Source: Serratia sp. FDAARGOS_506 (GTDB taxonomy: Bacteria > Pseudomonadota > Gammaproteobacteria > Enterobacterales > Enterobacteriaceae). Taken from it: a DNA stretch of 64,000 nucleotides. The stretch's first letter is position 1. Each line of letters opens with the position of its first letter. A model generated the notes under the pieces. It was not told the DNA's origin. It saw nothing but the letters and a program-made list of their open reading frames with translations, and did no database searches. Below are positions 28,115 to 36,227 of this stretch, in pieces. Location: the NCBI RefSeq assembly GCF_003812745.1, contig NZ_CP033831.1, positions 4,092,001 to 4,156,000 of the forward strand, in the 5' to 3' direction. Both the position numbers and the translations under genes were made by a program.

Positions 28115-28429
28115 ATGAAGCTTTTTAAAACCCTTTCGGCCTTGTGCATGGCAGCCGTTGTGGCGGTCGCGGTGAGCGCTTGCGCGCCGACGGCAAAATC
28201 AGAGGGAACAGGCGGTTATATCGATGACACGGTGATCACCACCAAAGTGAAATCGGCACTGCTGGCGGATAAAAACATCAAGTCGCGCGAAATCAGCGTG
28301 GAAACCTTTAAAGGACGCGTTCAGTTGAGCGGTTTCGTAACGTCCAGCGATGACGCCAACCGTGCGGTGCAGGTCACTCGCGGCGTTGCCGGCGTGAAAT
28401 CGGTTGAAAACGTGATGCAACTTAAATAA
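28115..28429 (+). CDS. BON-domain lipoprotein (OsmY-like)
   Basis: The 104-residue protein begins with a lipoprotein signal (MKLFKTLSALCMAAV..., lipobox ending VSAC with C23). One BON domain follows (about residues 36-103: DDTVITTKVKSALLADKNI...GVKSVENVMQLK). BON domains bind phospholipid and occur in envelope-stress proteins such as OsmY, so a periplasmic membrane-associated role is likely. It occupies the place where E. coli has yciGFE. The 215-bp upstream region carries a GTTTGAACAAAC palindrome at 27982-27993. It has its own terminator. Confidence 0.85.
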   Translation: MKLFKTLSALCMAAVVAVAVSACAPTAKSEGTGGYIDDTVITTKVKSALLADKNIKSREISVETFKGRVQLSGFVTSSDDANRAVQVTRGVAGVKSVENVMQLK

Positions 28430-28435
28430 TGCGAC

Positions 28436-28464
28436 ACAGGGAGGCGCAACGCCTCCCTGTTTGT
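28436..28464. terminator. Terminator of the BON lipoprotein gene
   Basis: An 11-bp stem ACAGGGAGGCG/CGCCTCCCTGT is followed by TTGT on the plus strand. It lies between two convergent genes and could also serve ompW. Confidence 0.78.
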
Positions 28465-28472
28465 GGCCTTCA

Positions 28473-29105
28473 TCAGAAGCGATAACCCGCCCCGAACATG
28501 AACACCCACGGATCCAGACGCGTATCGAAGCTGTGGTGCCCGCCATTCGCATCGTTGAAGCGAGTTTTGGTTTCGATGTTCATCCACCACACCGACATGT
28601 TCAGCATCCAGTGCTCATCCAGGTTGTAATCCAGACCGGCCTGCGCCGCTACACCCCATGAGTCTTTCAGATCGAGGTTACTCAAACCGGCGCTTTTGCC
28701 GTAGTCGTTGAACTTCTCGTCGAAGAAGGTGGTGTAGTTAACGCCAACGCCCAGGTAAGGACGCAGTTTGTCCTGCTTATCGCCGAAGTAGTATTGCGCC
28801 ATCAGCGTAGGAGGCAATTGGTGAACGGTCGCCAGATCGGTGCCGCCCAGCGTAACCTTGTGGCGGAATGGTGTCGCGGCCAACAACTCAACGCCGATGT
28901 TGTCCGTCACCATGTAACCGAAGGTCAGACCGAGCTGGGTGTTATTTTTCGCATCCAGCGAACCCAACCCCAATACGTTGTCCGAACCCGCATTTGGACG
29001 CACCGTCGCGGTTCCCGCGCGGAACAGGAAATCACCGGCCTGATGCGCACTTGCCAACATAGGCGCCATCATCGTCGCCAATACCACCAGAGTTGTCTTT
29101 TTCAT
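28473..29105 (-). CDS. ompW: Outer-membrane protein W
   Basis: OmpW is an eight-stranded beta-barrel with a hydrophobic channel. The 210-residue precursor has a signal peptide cut after MLASA, then HQAGDFLFRAGTATVRPNAG and the terminal aromatic FMFGAGYRF typical of outer-membrane barrels. NTQLGLTFGYMVTDNIGVEL and PPTLMAQYYFG match E. coli OmpW. The start at 29105 (MKKTTLVV) is chosen over the in-frame codon four residues upstream because it begins a normal signal peptide. An FNR box upstream predicts anaerobic activation, as known for E. coli ompW. Confidence 0.95.
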   Translation of the reverse strand: MKKTTLVVLATMMAPMLASAHQAGDFLFRAGTATVRPNAGSDNVLGLGSLDAKNNTQLGLTFGYMVTDNIGVELLAATPFRHKVTLGGTDLATVHQLPPTLMAQYYFGDKQDKLRPYLGVGVNYTTFFDEKFNDYGKSAGLSNLDLKDSWGVAAQAGLDYNLDEHWMLNMSVWWMNIETKTRFNDANGGHHSFDTRLDPWVFMFGAGYRF

Positions 29106-29164
29106 TATCCATTCCATTTGTGTGGTTAATCTCTCGAGGGGGAATATACCTACTTTCGGGTATT

Positions 29165-29185
29165 TGTGATCCCATCGAGATCACA
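29165..29185. repeat. Palindrome in the ompW leader
   Basis: Perfect 7-bp arms TGTGATC/GATCACA are separated by 7 bp. The site lies 60-80 bp upstream of the ompW start codon, inside the predicted 5' leader. The arms resemble CRP half-sites but the spacing (11 bp between TGTGA and TCACA, not 6) is wrong for CRP. Confidence 0.55.
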
Positions 29186-29251
29186 TCTTATGTGTAAAAA
29201 TTTAAAATCCTACTAAAAACAAGGTTACCTAACCGCTTAATAAATCAAGGA

Positions 29252-29265
29252 TTGATCTGCATCAA
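29252..29265. promoter_or_regulatory. FNR box for ompW
   Basis: TTGATCTGCATCAA is a perfect match to the FNR consensus TTGAT-N4-ATCAA. If centred at -41.5 it places the start of transcription near 29217, with TAACCT as -10 at 29227-29222 on the minus strand. It could also influence the plus-strand gene at 29392. Confidence 0.85.
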
Positions 29266-29391
29266 AAAATCGATTTTGTTGCAAATTATCTACATGTTCA
29301 AATTTCGGTTGCGGAGAAAAATGCGGCTGAGGTAATTTCATTTTCCGTGTTGGTTTTGGTTGGTGCCGTAAGGAGTCGGTGGGCAATCAAG

Positions 29392-29832
29392 ATGAGCGAA
29401 GTCCTTAATCCCTGTGTCAGCTGCGGCGCATGCTGCGGTTATTTTCGAGTTTCATTCTATTGGGCCGAAGCCGAAGACGGCGGCGGCACCGTTCCCCTTT
29501 CCTTGACAGAGCCGCTGACCCCGTTCCTGCGCTGTATGCAGGGGACTAACAGCAAGTCCCCCCGCTGCAATGCACTGGACGGCGAGATCGGCAAAGCCGT
29601 GTCCTGCTCGATCTACCTCAATCGGCCCAGCCCGTGCAGGGAGTTCGATCAGTCCGGTGAAAACGGCCTGCGCAACGAAGCCTGCGATCGCGCCCGGGAA
29701 CGCTACGGCCTGCCGCCCCTGCCGGTGCCCTTGCCGCTATCGCTGCCTGAAACGCCGATCGTTGAAGAAATAGGCGTAGTGCAATTCGCGGGGTGCCACA
29801 GCGGCGTGGAACAGGGTACAATCACCCACTGA
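29392..29832 (+). CDS. YkgJ-type cysteine-cluster protein
   Basis: The 146-residue protein begins [20 protein letters not shown], the CxxCxxCC signature of the YkgJ/COG0727 family, which is thought to bind zinc or an iron-sulphur cluster. Further cysteines occur in LRCMQG, SPRCNAL, VSCSIY and PSPCREF. Function unknown. The start at 29392 has a GGTGG sequence 8 nt upstream; the frame extends back to 29347 without conservation. It is inserted between ompW and yciC relative to E. coli. Confidence 0.85.
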   Translation: MSEVLNPCVSCGACCGYFRVSFYWAEAEDGGGTVPLSLTEPLTPFLRCMQGTNSKSPRCNALDGEIGKAVSCSIYLNRPSPCREFDQSGENGLRNEACDRARERYGLPPLPVPLPLSLPETPIVEEIGVVQFAGCHSGVEQGTITH

Positions 29833-29866
29833 TTTATCTCTGTTTTCCCGACGCCAAGGAGTCTGC

Positions 29867-30619
29867 ATGCCTATCACGGCCAACGCTTTGTACCGTGACA
29901 GTTTTAATTTTTTACGCAACCAACTGGCCAGCATTCTGATGCTGGCGCTGTTGACGGCGTTTATCTCCGTGCTGCTGAATCAGGCCTTCAGCCCCGATGC
30001 CGAACAGTTGGCGACGCTCGCTGCCTCCACCAGCGATTTCGCTTCATCTACCGGTATGGGCATTCAGGAAGTGATCCAGCAGATGACGCCGGAACAGCAG
30101 ATGGTGCTGCTGAAAGTATCGGCGGCCGCCACCTTCTCCGCGCTGGTCGGCAACGTGCTGCTGGTCGGCGGGATGCTGACGCTGATCCGTCTGGTGTCGC
30201 AAGGAGAACGCACCAGCGCCCTGCGCGCGCTCGGCGCCTCGGCGCCCGATCTGCCGCGTCTGTTGCTGCTGCTGTTTATCTGCACCCTACTGATCCAGCT
30301 CGGCCTGACGCTGTTTGTGGTGCCGGGCGTGCTCATGGCGATCGCCTTCGCGCTGGCGCCGGTGATCGCCTCCGTCGACAAAAAAGGCGTGTTCGCTTCG
30401 CTCAAACTGAGCAGCAAATTGGCCTTCGCCAATGCGCGCGTGATTGTGCCTGCGATGATGCTGTGGCTGGCGGCCAAGCTGCTGGTGCTGTTTTTGGTGA
30501 GCCATCTGTCGGTGCTGACGCCGAACGTCGCCAGCGTGGTGCTGACCGCGTTGAGCAACCTGGTGTCTGCCCTGCTGCTGATCTACCTGTTCCGTCTGTA
30601 CATGCTGTTGCGCGGCTAA
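29867..30619 (+). CDS. yciC: Inner-membrane protein YciC (UPF0259)
   Basis: The 250-residue integral membrane protein matches the YciC/UPF0259 family. Hydrophobic segments lie at about residues 18-38, 83-103, 120-170 and 195-245, and the conserved start is [20 protein letters not shown]. Function is unknown; in E. coli it is next to yciB and yciA. AAGGAG precedes the ATG. Its own terminator separates it from the convergent SulP gene. Confidence 0.93.
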   Translation: MPITANALYRDSFNFLRNQLASILMLALLTAFISVLLNQAFSPDAEQLATLAASTSDFASSTGMGIQEVIQQMTPEQQMVLLKVSAAATFSALVGNVLLVGGMLTLIRLVSQGERTSALRALGASAPDLPRLLLLLFICTLLIQLGLTLFVVPGVLMAIAFALAPVIASVDKKGVFASLKLSSKLAFANARVIVPAMMLWLAAKLLVLFLVSHLSVLTPNVASVVLTALSNLVSALLLIYLFRLYMLLRG

Positions 30620-30639
30620 CGCCAAGCAACCCAAAGCAA

Positions 30640-30668
30640 GGGGCACGCTTTGGCGTGCCCCTTTTTTG
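30640..30668 (+). terminator. yciC terminator
   Basis: A perfect 9-bp stem GGGGCACGC/GCGTGCCCC with a TTTG loop is followed by TTTTTT on the plus strand. Confidence 0.88.
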
Positions 30669-30669
30669 T

Positions 30670-32373
30670 TTACCCCATAGTGGCGGCTTCCGCCTGCTCC
30701 TTACTCTGAATCAACTTCAGCGCCAGATACAGGTCCGGCACCAAAATCAGTTCTTTGTCGCGCCCTAACCGGTTGATGCGGAACCAGCGCGTCAGCTCGG
30801 TGCGGCGCCCTGCCAACACCAACTTAACGTTACGCTGTAACAGATCACGCTTCAGTTCGTCGATTGCCGCCAGCACGCTGATATCGGCATGAGTAAAACT
30901 GGCTACCGCGTCCACCACCACCCAGCGCGGCTGGAACGGCGTGCTGTCGACCAAATTGAGGATGCGACGTTTAAAATAGGCCACGTTGAAATAGGTCAGC
31001 GGCGAATTGAAACGATACATCATGACGCCAGGCACCGCCTTCACCCCATTGTTGTTGCCCATGGAATGGATCATGCCTTCGTCGTTGACGCCCAGCAGCT
31101 GTTCCGTCGGACGGAAGACGGTGCGCAGAAACTGCATCAGCCCCAGCAAAACCGCCAACCCGATACCGCTGATCACCCCCACCAGCAGCACGCTGAGGAA
31201 GGTAAATAGCGCCAGGCGGAAAGCCTGTGCGTTGCGGCGGCGCAAAACCCAGATGCCGCGAATATCCAGCAGCGACCAGGCCGCATACATCAGCACCACG
31301 CCCAATCCCGCCACCGGAATAAACTGCAGCGGGGCCATCAGGAACAGCAAGACAAAGGCGATTACCCCGGCGGCGATGATCGACACCAGCTGGCTCTTGC
31401 CGCCGTTGGCGTCATTCACCGCAGTGCGCGAGTCCGCACCGCTGATGGCGAAACCTTGCGACAGCGCAGAGACGATATTCACCAACCCCAGCGCACGAAA
31501 CTCGGCGTCGGCGTTCACCTCATAACCGTTCTTGGCGGCGAAGCTGCGGGCGGTGAGCATCATGCTGACAAAGCTCACCACCGCCAGGTTGAGCGCCGGG
31601 ATCACCATGTCGCGCAGCAAACCGGGCTGGAAGTCCGGCCACTGGACGATCGGCAACACGCCGCTGAAACCGCCCACCGTCACCACGCCATGCTGCTGCA
31701 GGCCGCCCGCCCAGGTAACGAACGCCGCCAGCACGATGGCAAACAGCGGCGCCGGCCAGTTAGGCCGCCATTTTTTAAATCCGAGCAGCGTCACCAGCGT
31801 CAGCAATGACACCGCCATCGTCAACCAGTCGCTGTGCAGCAGATTGCCGGGCAGCGCGTAGATGCGCTCGATCAGCTGCGCCGGACGCACCGTGAACCCC
31901 AGCACCTTACCGATCTGATCAACGATAATGGTAATTGCCACGCCGTTCAGCAGCCCGCTGAGGATCGGCCGCGACAGCAGATCCGCCAGTGCTCCCAGTT
32001 TGAACCGGCTGGCCAGCAGGCACCAACCGCCCATCATGGCGGTCATCATGATGGTCAGCTGCCAATGGCGCTCCATATTGCCCGCCGCCAGCGGCGTCAC
32101 CACCGCGGCGATCACCGCACAGGTGGCGGCGTCGGGCCCGACGATCAGCTGGCGTGACGAGCCGAACAGCGCATAGGCCACCATCGGTAAGATACAGGAA
32201 TAGAGCCCCACCACCGGGCTGACCCCGGCCAGCTCGGCGTAAGCGATGGCCACCGGCAAGGCGACGGCGGCGACGGAAAGGCCGGCGCGAATATCCGGCT
32301 TGAGCCAGCTGCGCTGATACCCCAATAAATGCGTCAAACCAGGCGTCAGGGCCTGGAGAGATTTCCACTGCAT
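30670..32373 (-). CDS. SulP-family anion transporter with STAS domain
   Basis: The 567-residue SLC26/SulP permease has about 11 membrane segments, beginning with LPVAIAYAELAGVSPVVGLY, the SulP signature near residue 38. NLAVVSFVSMMLTARSFAAKNG and GFAISGADSRTAVNDANGGKS mark the transport core. A C-terminal STAS domain (about residues 440-550, VVVDAVASFTHADISVLAAI) completes it. It is the size of the E. coli succinate/aspartate carrier DauA (559 aa) but sits between yciC and yciB, so orthology is not certain and I leave the symbol blank. Confidence 0.88.
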   Translation of the reverse strand: MQWKSLQALTPGLTHLLGYQRSWLKPDIRAGLSVAAVALPVAIAYAELAGVSPVVGLYSCILPMVAYALFGSSRQLIVGPDAATCAVIAAVVTPLAAGNMERHWQLTIMMTAMMGGWCLLASRFKLGALADLLSRPILSGLLNGVAITIIVDQIGKVLGFTVRPAQLIERIYALPGNLLHSDWLTMAVSLLTLVTLLGFKKWRPNWPAPLFAIVLAAFVTWAGGLQQHGVVTVGGFSGVLPIVQWPDFQPGLLRDMVIPALNLAVVSFVSMMLTARSFAAKNGYEVNADAEFRALGLVNIVSALSQGFAISGADSRTAVNDANGGKSQLVSIIAAGVIAFVLLFLMAPLQFIPVAGLGVVLMYAAWSLLDIRGIWVLRRRNAQAFRLALFTFLSVLLVGVISGIGLAVLLGLMQFLRTVFRPTEQLLGVNDEGMIHSMGNNNGVKAVPGVMMYRFNSPLTYFNVAYFKRRILNLVDSTPFQPRWVVVDAVASFTHADISVLAAIDELKRDLLQRNVKLVLAGRRTELTRWFRINRLGRDKELILVPDLYLALKLIQSKEQAEAATMG

Positions 32374-32594
32374 GCTGTTTTCCGCGGTAAATTATCTGGT
32401 TATTATGATACTTACTATGCGACCTGCGGCCCGTGCTGGCAATGCGCCCGCGCTTTCTTGCGTAAGTTTATGCAAATTCCTGCTTTCGCGGCAGAAATCC
32501 GCCGGCCAAACGCCGATAATCGGCAACGCCCGGCGGTACACAGAGCTCGCCGAATCCGGTATAGTCGGCCGATGAACAGATGATGGATTGATTT

Positions 32595-33134
32595 ATGAAG
32601 CAGTTTCTTGATTTCCTCCCGTTAATTGTCTTTTTCGCTTTTTACAAGCTGTACGACATTTACGTCGCTTCCGGCGCGTTAATTGTCGCCACCGCGCTGG
32701 CGCTGGTGTTCACCTGGGTGAAATACCGCAAGGTCGAGAAGATGACGCTGATCACCTTCCTGATGGTGTTGGTGTTCGGCACCCTGACGCTGGTGTTCCA
32801 CAACGATTTGTTCATCAAGTGGAAGGTCACGGTGATTTACGCGCTGTTCGCGCTGGCGCTGCTGATCAGCCAATGGGTGCTCAAAAAACCGCTGGTTCAG
32901 CGCATGCTGGGCAAAGAGCTGACTCTGCCGGACAAAGTGTGGAGTAACCTCAACCTGGCCTGGGCGATCTTCTTCCTGGCCTGCGGCCTGGCGAACATCT
33001 ATGTCGCCTTCTGGTTGCCGCAAAGCGTCTGGGTCAATTTCAAAGTCTTTGGCCTGACGGTGCTCACGCTGGTCTTCACCCTCCTCAGCGGTATCTATAT
33101 TTACCGGCACATGCCGGAAGAACAGAAAAAATAG
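32595..33134 (+). CDS. yciB: Inner-membrane septation/envelope protein YciB
   Basis: The 179-residue protein (also called intracellular septation protein A, IspZ) has five membrane segments and the conserved start [40 protein letters not shown] is conserved. In E. coli it interacts with cell-division and elongation proteins and supports envelope integrity. The ATG at 32595 begins the family homology. It is followed by yciA in the same direction after 76 nt. Confidence 0.94.
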   Translation: MKQFLDFLPLIVFFAFYKLYDIYVASGALIVATALALVFTWVKYRKVEKMTLITFLMVLVFGTLTLVFHNDLFIKWKVTVIYALFALALLISQWVLKKPLVQRMLGKELTLPDKVWSNLNLAWAIFFLACGLANIYVAFWLPQSVWVNFKVFGLTVLTLVFTLLSGIYIYRHMPEEQKK

Positions 33135-33210
33135 TTACAAAATTGTTAATGCCTGCGGCGCTTGCCGCGGGCAGTATGATGTTATTCCCTCCTTTTAAAA
33201 GCAGACTGCT

Positions 33211-33639
33211 ATGACACAACAACGACCTTTACCCAGCGGCGAGCTGGTGCTGCGCACGCTGGCCATGCCGGCCGATACCAATGCCAACGGCGATATCTTC
33301 GGCGGCTGGCTGATGTCGCAAATGGATATCGGCGGCGCCATCCAGGCAAAAGAGATCGCCGAAGGGCGCGTGGTGACCGTGCGCGTGGACGGCATGACCT
33401 TCCTGAAACCGGTGGCGGTAGGCGACGTGGTTTGCTGCTATGCGCACTGCATCCGTACCGGACGCAGCTCGATCACCATCAATATCGAAGTGTGGGTCAA
33501 GAAAGTCTCTTCCGCTCCAATCGGCCAGCGCTACCGGGCGACCGAAGCGGTGTTCACCTACGTGGCGGTTGATGCGGAAGGCAACTCGCGCGCGCTTCCT
33601 GAGGGCAAAATGAATTTCCGCGTCGGCTTCGAAGAATAA
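33211..33639 (+). CDS. yciA: Acyl-CoA thioesterase YciA
   Basis: The 142-residue hot-dog-fold thioesterase hydrolyses acyl-CoA with broad chain-length range. The catalytic region is PADTNANGDIFGGWLMSQMD, and VDGMTFLKPVAVGD forms the following beta strands. Length and sequence match E. coli YciA. It is the last gene before a symmetric terminator shared with tonB. Confidence 0.94.
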   Translation: MTQQRPLPSGELVLRTLAMPADTNANGDIFGGWLMSQMDIGGAIQAKEIAEGRVVTVRVDGMTFLKPVAVGDVVCCYAHCIRTGRSSITINIEVWVKKVSSAPIGQRYRATEAVFTYVAVDAEGNSRALPEGKMNFRVGFEE

Positions 33640-33662
33640 GCCTGCGGCTGCGCCGCAAATGC

Positions 33663-33695
33663 AAAAAGGGTCGCCAAGGCGACCCTTTCTTTTTG
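33663..33695. terminator. yciA/tonB bidirectional terminator
   Basis: The stem AAGGGTCGCC/GGCGACCCTT has A-rich sequence on the left and TTCTTTTT on the right, between the convergent yciA and tonB genes. Confidence 0.83.
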
Positions 33696-33708
33696 GTGGT
33701 GACCGAAT

Positions 33709-34482
<774 letters not shown>

Positions 34483-34488
34483 TTAAAT

Positions 34489-34507
34489 GCAAATAGCAAT
34501 CATATTC
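34489..34507 (-). promoter_or_regulatory. Fur-like box upstream of tonB
   Basis: On the minus strand GAATATGATTGCTATTTGC matches the 19-bp Fur consensus at 11 positions, including the GA, ATGAT and ATT blocks. It lies about 35-55 bp upstream of the tonB start. The match is modest, but Fur control of tonB is established in relatives. Confidence 0.5.
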
Positions 34508-34647
34508 AATAACGAAAGGCAAACTATCGCTTTAATCGTCAGTATGCGCGGCTAAAACCAGCAAACTCATAAGGATATTAACCTGCCCGTTGCTTTTTTA
34601 TCGCCTGAACAACACGCTTCATTAACGTTTGGCCGGGCGCCAAAAGT

Positions 34648-34669
34648 AAAAAACCCGCCGTAGCGGGTT
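34648..34669 (-). terminator. queH terminator
   Basis: The stem AACCCGC/GCGGGTT is followed on the minus strand by TTTTTT, about 18 nt after the queH stop codon. Confidence 0.8.
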
Positions 34670-34687
34670 GATTGCGGTGATTAAGCG

Positions 34688-35341
34688 TTATTCCTCATCG
34701 CCATAGTAAAGCACGCCCAGCTTAATCAGCGGCCGCCCTTGCGCCTTGCGGTGCAGGTTGGTATCGCGCAACGAATAGACGCAGCCGCAGTATTCCTGCT
34801 GATAGAAGCGTTCGCGCTTGCTGATCTCTATCATGCGCGACGAACCGCCCTTCTTGCGCCAGTTGTAATCCCAGTACACCAGGTCAGGATATTTTTCCGC
34901 CGCCCGGATGCCGCAGTCGGTGATCTGCTGCATGTTCTTCCAACGCGAGATGCCCAATGAACTGGAGATGGTGTCGTAACCGTGCTCATGCGCATACAGC
35001 GCCGTACGCTCAAAACGCATGTCAAAACACATGGTGCAGCGAATGCCGCGCTCCGGCTCATTTTCCATCCCCTTGGCGCGGGCGAACCAGTTGTCGGTGT
35101 CGTAATCGGCATCGATAATCGGCACACCGTGCTTCTCAGCGAAACGGATGTTCTCTTCCTTGCGCAGCAGATACTCTTTTTGCGGGTGAATGTTGGGGTT
35201 ATAGAAGAAAATGGCGTACTCGATCCCGGAAGCCTGGATCGCCTCCATCACCTCACCGGAACAGGGCGCGCAGCAAGAATGCAGCAGTAGTTTACTTTTG
35301 CCCGCCGGCAAATCGAGTTTTTCCCTTACCAGTTCCGTCAT
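34688..35341 (-). CDS. queH: Epoxyqueuosine reductase QueH
   Basis: QueH reduces epoxyqueuosine to queuosine in tRNA, the last step of Q synthesis, with an iron-sulphur cluster. It is the non-homologous replacement of QueG. The 217-residue protein has the adjacent cysteines [13 protein letters not shown] (C23, C24, C27), a CTMC pair in [15 protein letters not shown] and YCGC near residue 185. [16 protein letters not shown] is conserved in the family. It is inserted between tonB and yciI relative to E. coli and has its own terminator. Confidence 0.9.
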   Translation of the reverse strand: MTELVREKLDLPAGKSKLLLHSCCAPCSGEVMEAIQASGIEYAIFFYNPNIHPQKEYLLRKEENIRFAEKHGVPIIDADYDTDNWFARAKGMENEPERGIRCTMCFDMRFERTALYAHEHGYDTISSSLGISRWKNMQQITDCGIRAAEKYPDLVYWDYNWRKKGGSSRMIEISKRERFYQQEYCGCVYSLRDTNLHRKAQGRPLIKLGVLYYGDEE

Positions 35342-35516
35342 ATCCTCACCTCAATGGCATGTCTGTTTAAGCGCGCCGCACTATACGAATAAAAAGTAGC
35401 GGCTTCAAGGCATAAGCGCCAATCCGCCAGGAAATTCACCGCGCACCGTTCCCCTGTCGCACCTTTTGCGCTACTTTGGTAGCACCGTTTTATAGCCATG
35501 ATTTTAAAGGTGAAAC

Positions 35517-35813
35517 ATGCTTTATCTGATCTACGCGCAAGACGCCCCCAACTCACTGGAAAACCGTCTGGCGGTGCGCCCGGCACACCTGGCGCGCCTG
35601 CAGGCGCTGCGCGACGCCGGCCGCCTGGTGGTCGCCGGCCCTAACCCGGCCATCGACAGCAACGAACCCGGCACCGCCGGCTTTACCGGTTCGACGGTGA
35701 TCGCCGAATTCGAGTCGCTGGCGGAAGCCCAGGCCTGGGCGCAGCAGGACCCTTATATCGCCGCCGGGGTCTATGCCGACGTGACGGTGAAGCCGTTCAA
35801 GCAGGTGTTCTGA
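35517..35813 (+). CDS. yciI: YciI family protein
   Basis: The 98-residue protein matches E. coli YciI (ferredoxin-like fold, YCII domain): [40 protein letters not shown] and [20 protein letters not shown]. The histidine in RPAHL and the Asp of QQDPY are the family's candidate active-site pair. Function is unknown. AAAGG precedes the start. It marks the left edge of a variable slot that ends at yciY. Confidence 0.93.
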   Translation: MLYLIYAQDAPNSLENRLAVRPAHLARLQALRDAGRLVVAGPNPAIDSNEPGTAGFTGSTVIAEFESLAEAQAWAQQDPYIAAGVYADVTVKPFKQVF

Positions 35814-36161
35814 CACGCGGCAGGTTTCAATCCCGGGAGCGGCACGCCGTTCCCGGTCAAGGCATGATCTCGCCCTAACGCAGCGTGCAGGTCACCGCGC
35901 ACCGAACGAAGACACTGTCGCCGTCAAACGGCTGCTATTCGGCACCAGTTTTACATCCTAGCCGGTCAAACTGTACAAACCACGGTGAACTACATCCGGC
36001 GTTCGGAGTTGTAGGACGAAGAAACGAACGCCATTTTGACACGCGATGTGGCAACGCGGGTTGGGTTAAGTGCGAACTGAAGATCTGTCCTTAATTCAGT
36101 AAGGCACAAAAGGCTTCATTACGTTAGCCGGCGACACCCGCATCAAGCACAGGACGTCAAG
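35814..36161. other. Non-coding stretch between yciI and the tailspike-like gene
   Basis: No gene is supported here. A hairpin (CGGGAGCGGC paired with GCCGTTCCCG, about 35838-35859) follows yciI and may end its transcript, though no T-run follows. The rest shows no promoter or repeat that I can defend; it marks the left edge of the accessory insertion. Confidence 0.45.
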
Positions 36162-36195
36162 GCCGCACATTCCATGCAGTAACGAAATGTGCGGC
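36162..36195 (-). terminator. Stem-loop after the tailspike-like gene
   Basis: A 10-bp perfect stem GCCGCACATT/AATGTGCGGC with a 14-nt loop lies about 33 nt beyond the stop codon. There is no clear T-run, so it may stabilise the 3' end rather than terminate. Confidence 0.45.
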
Positions 36196-36227
36196 ATGTC
36201 ATGCTCGATTAATGCAGGGTACTCGCG

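Noticed and set aside
29165-29185. CRP site upstream of ompW
   Set aside because: The half-sites TGTGA and TCACA are 11 bp apart, not 6, so this is reported only as a palindrome.
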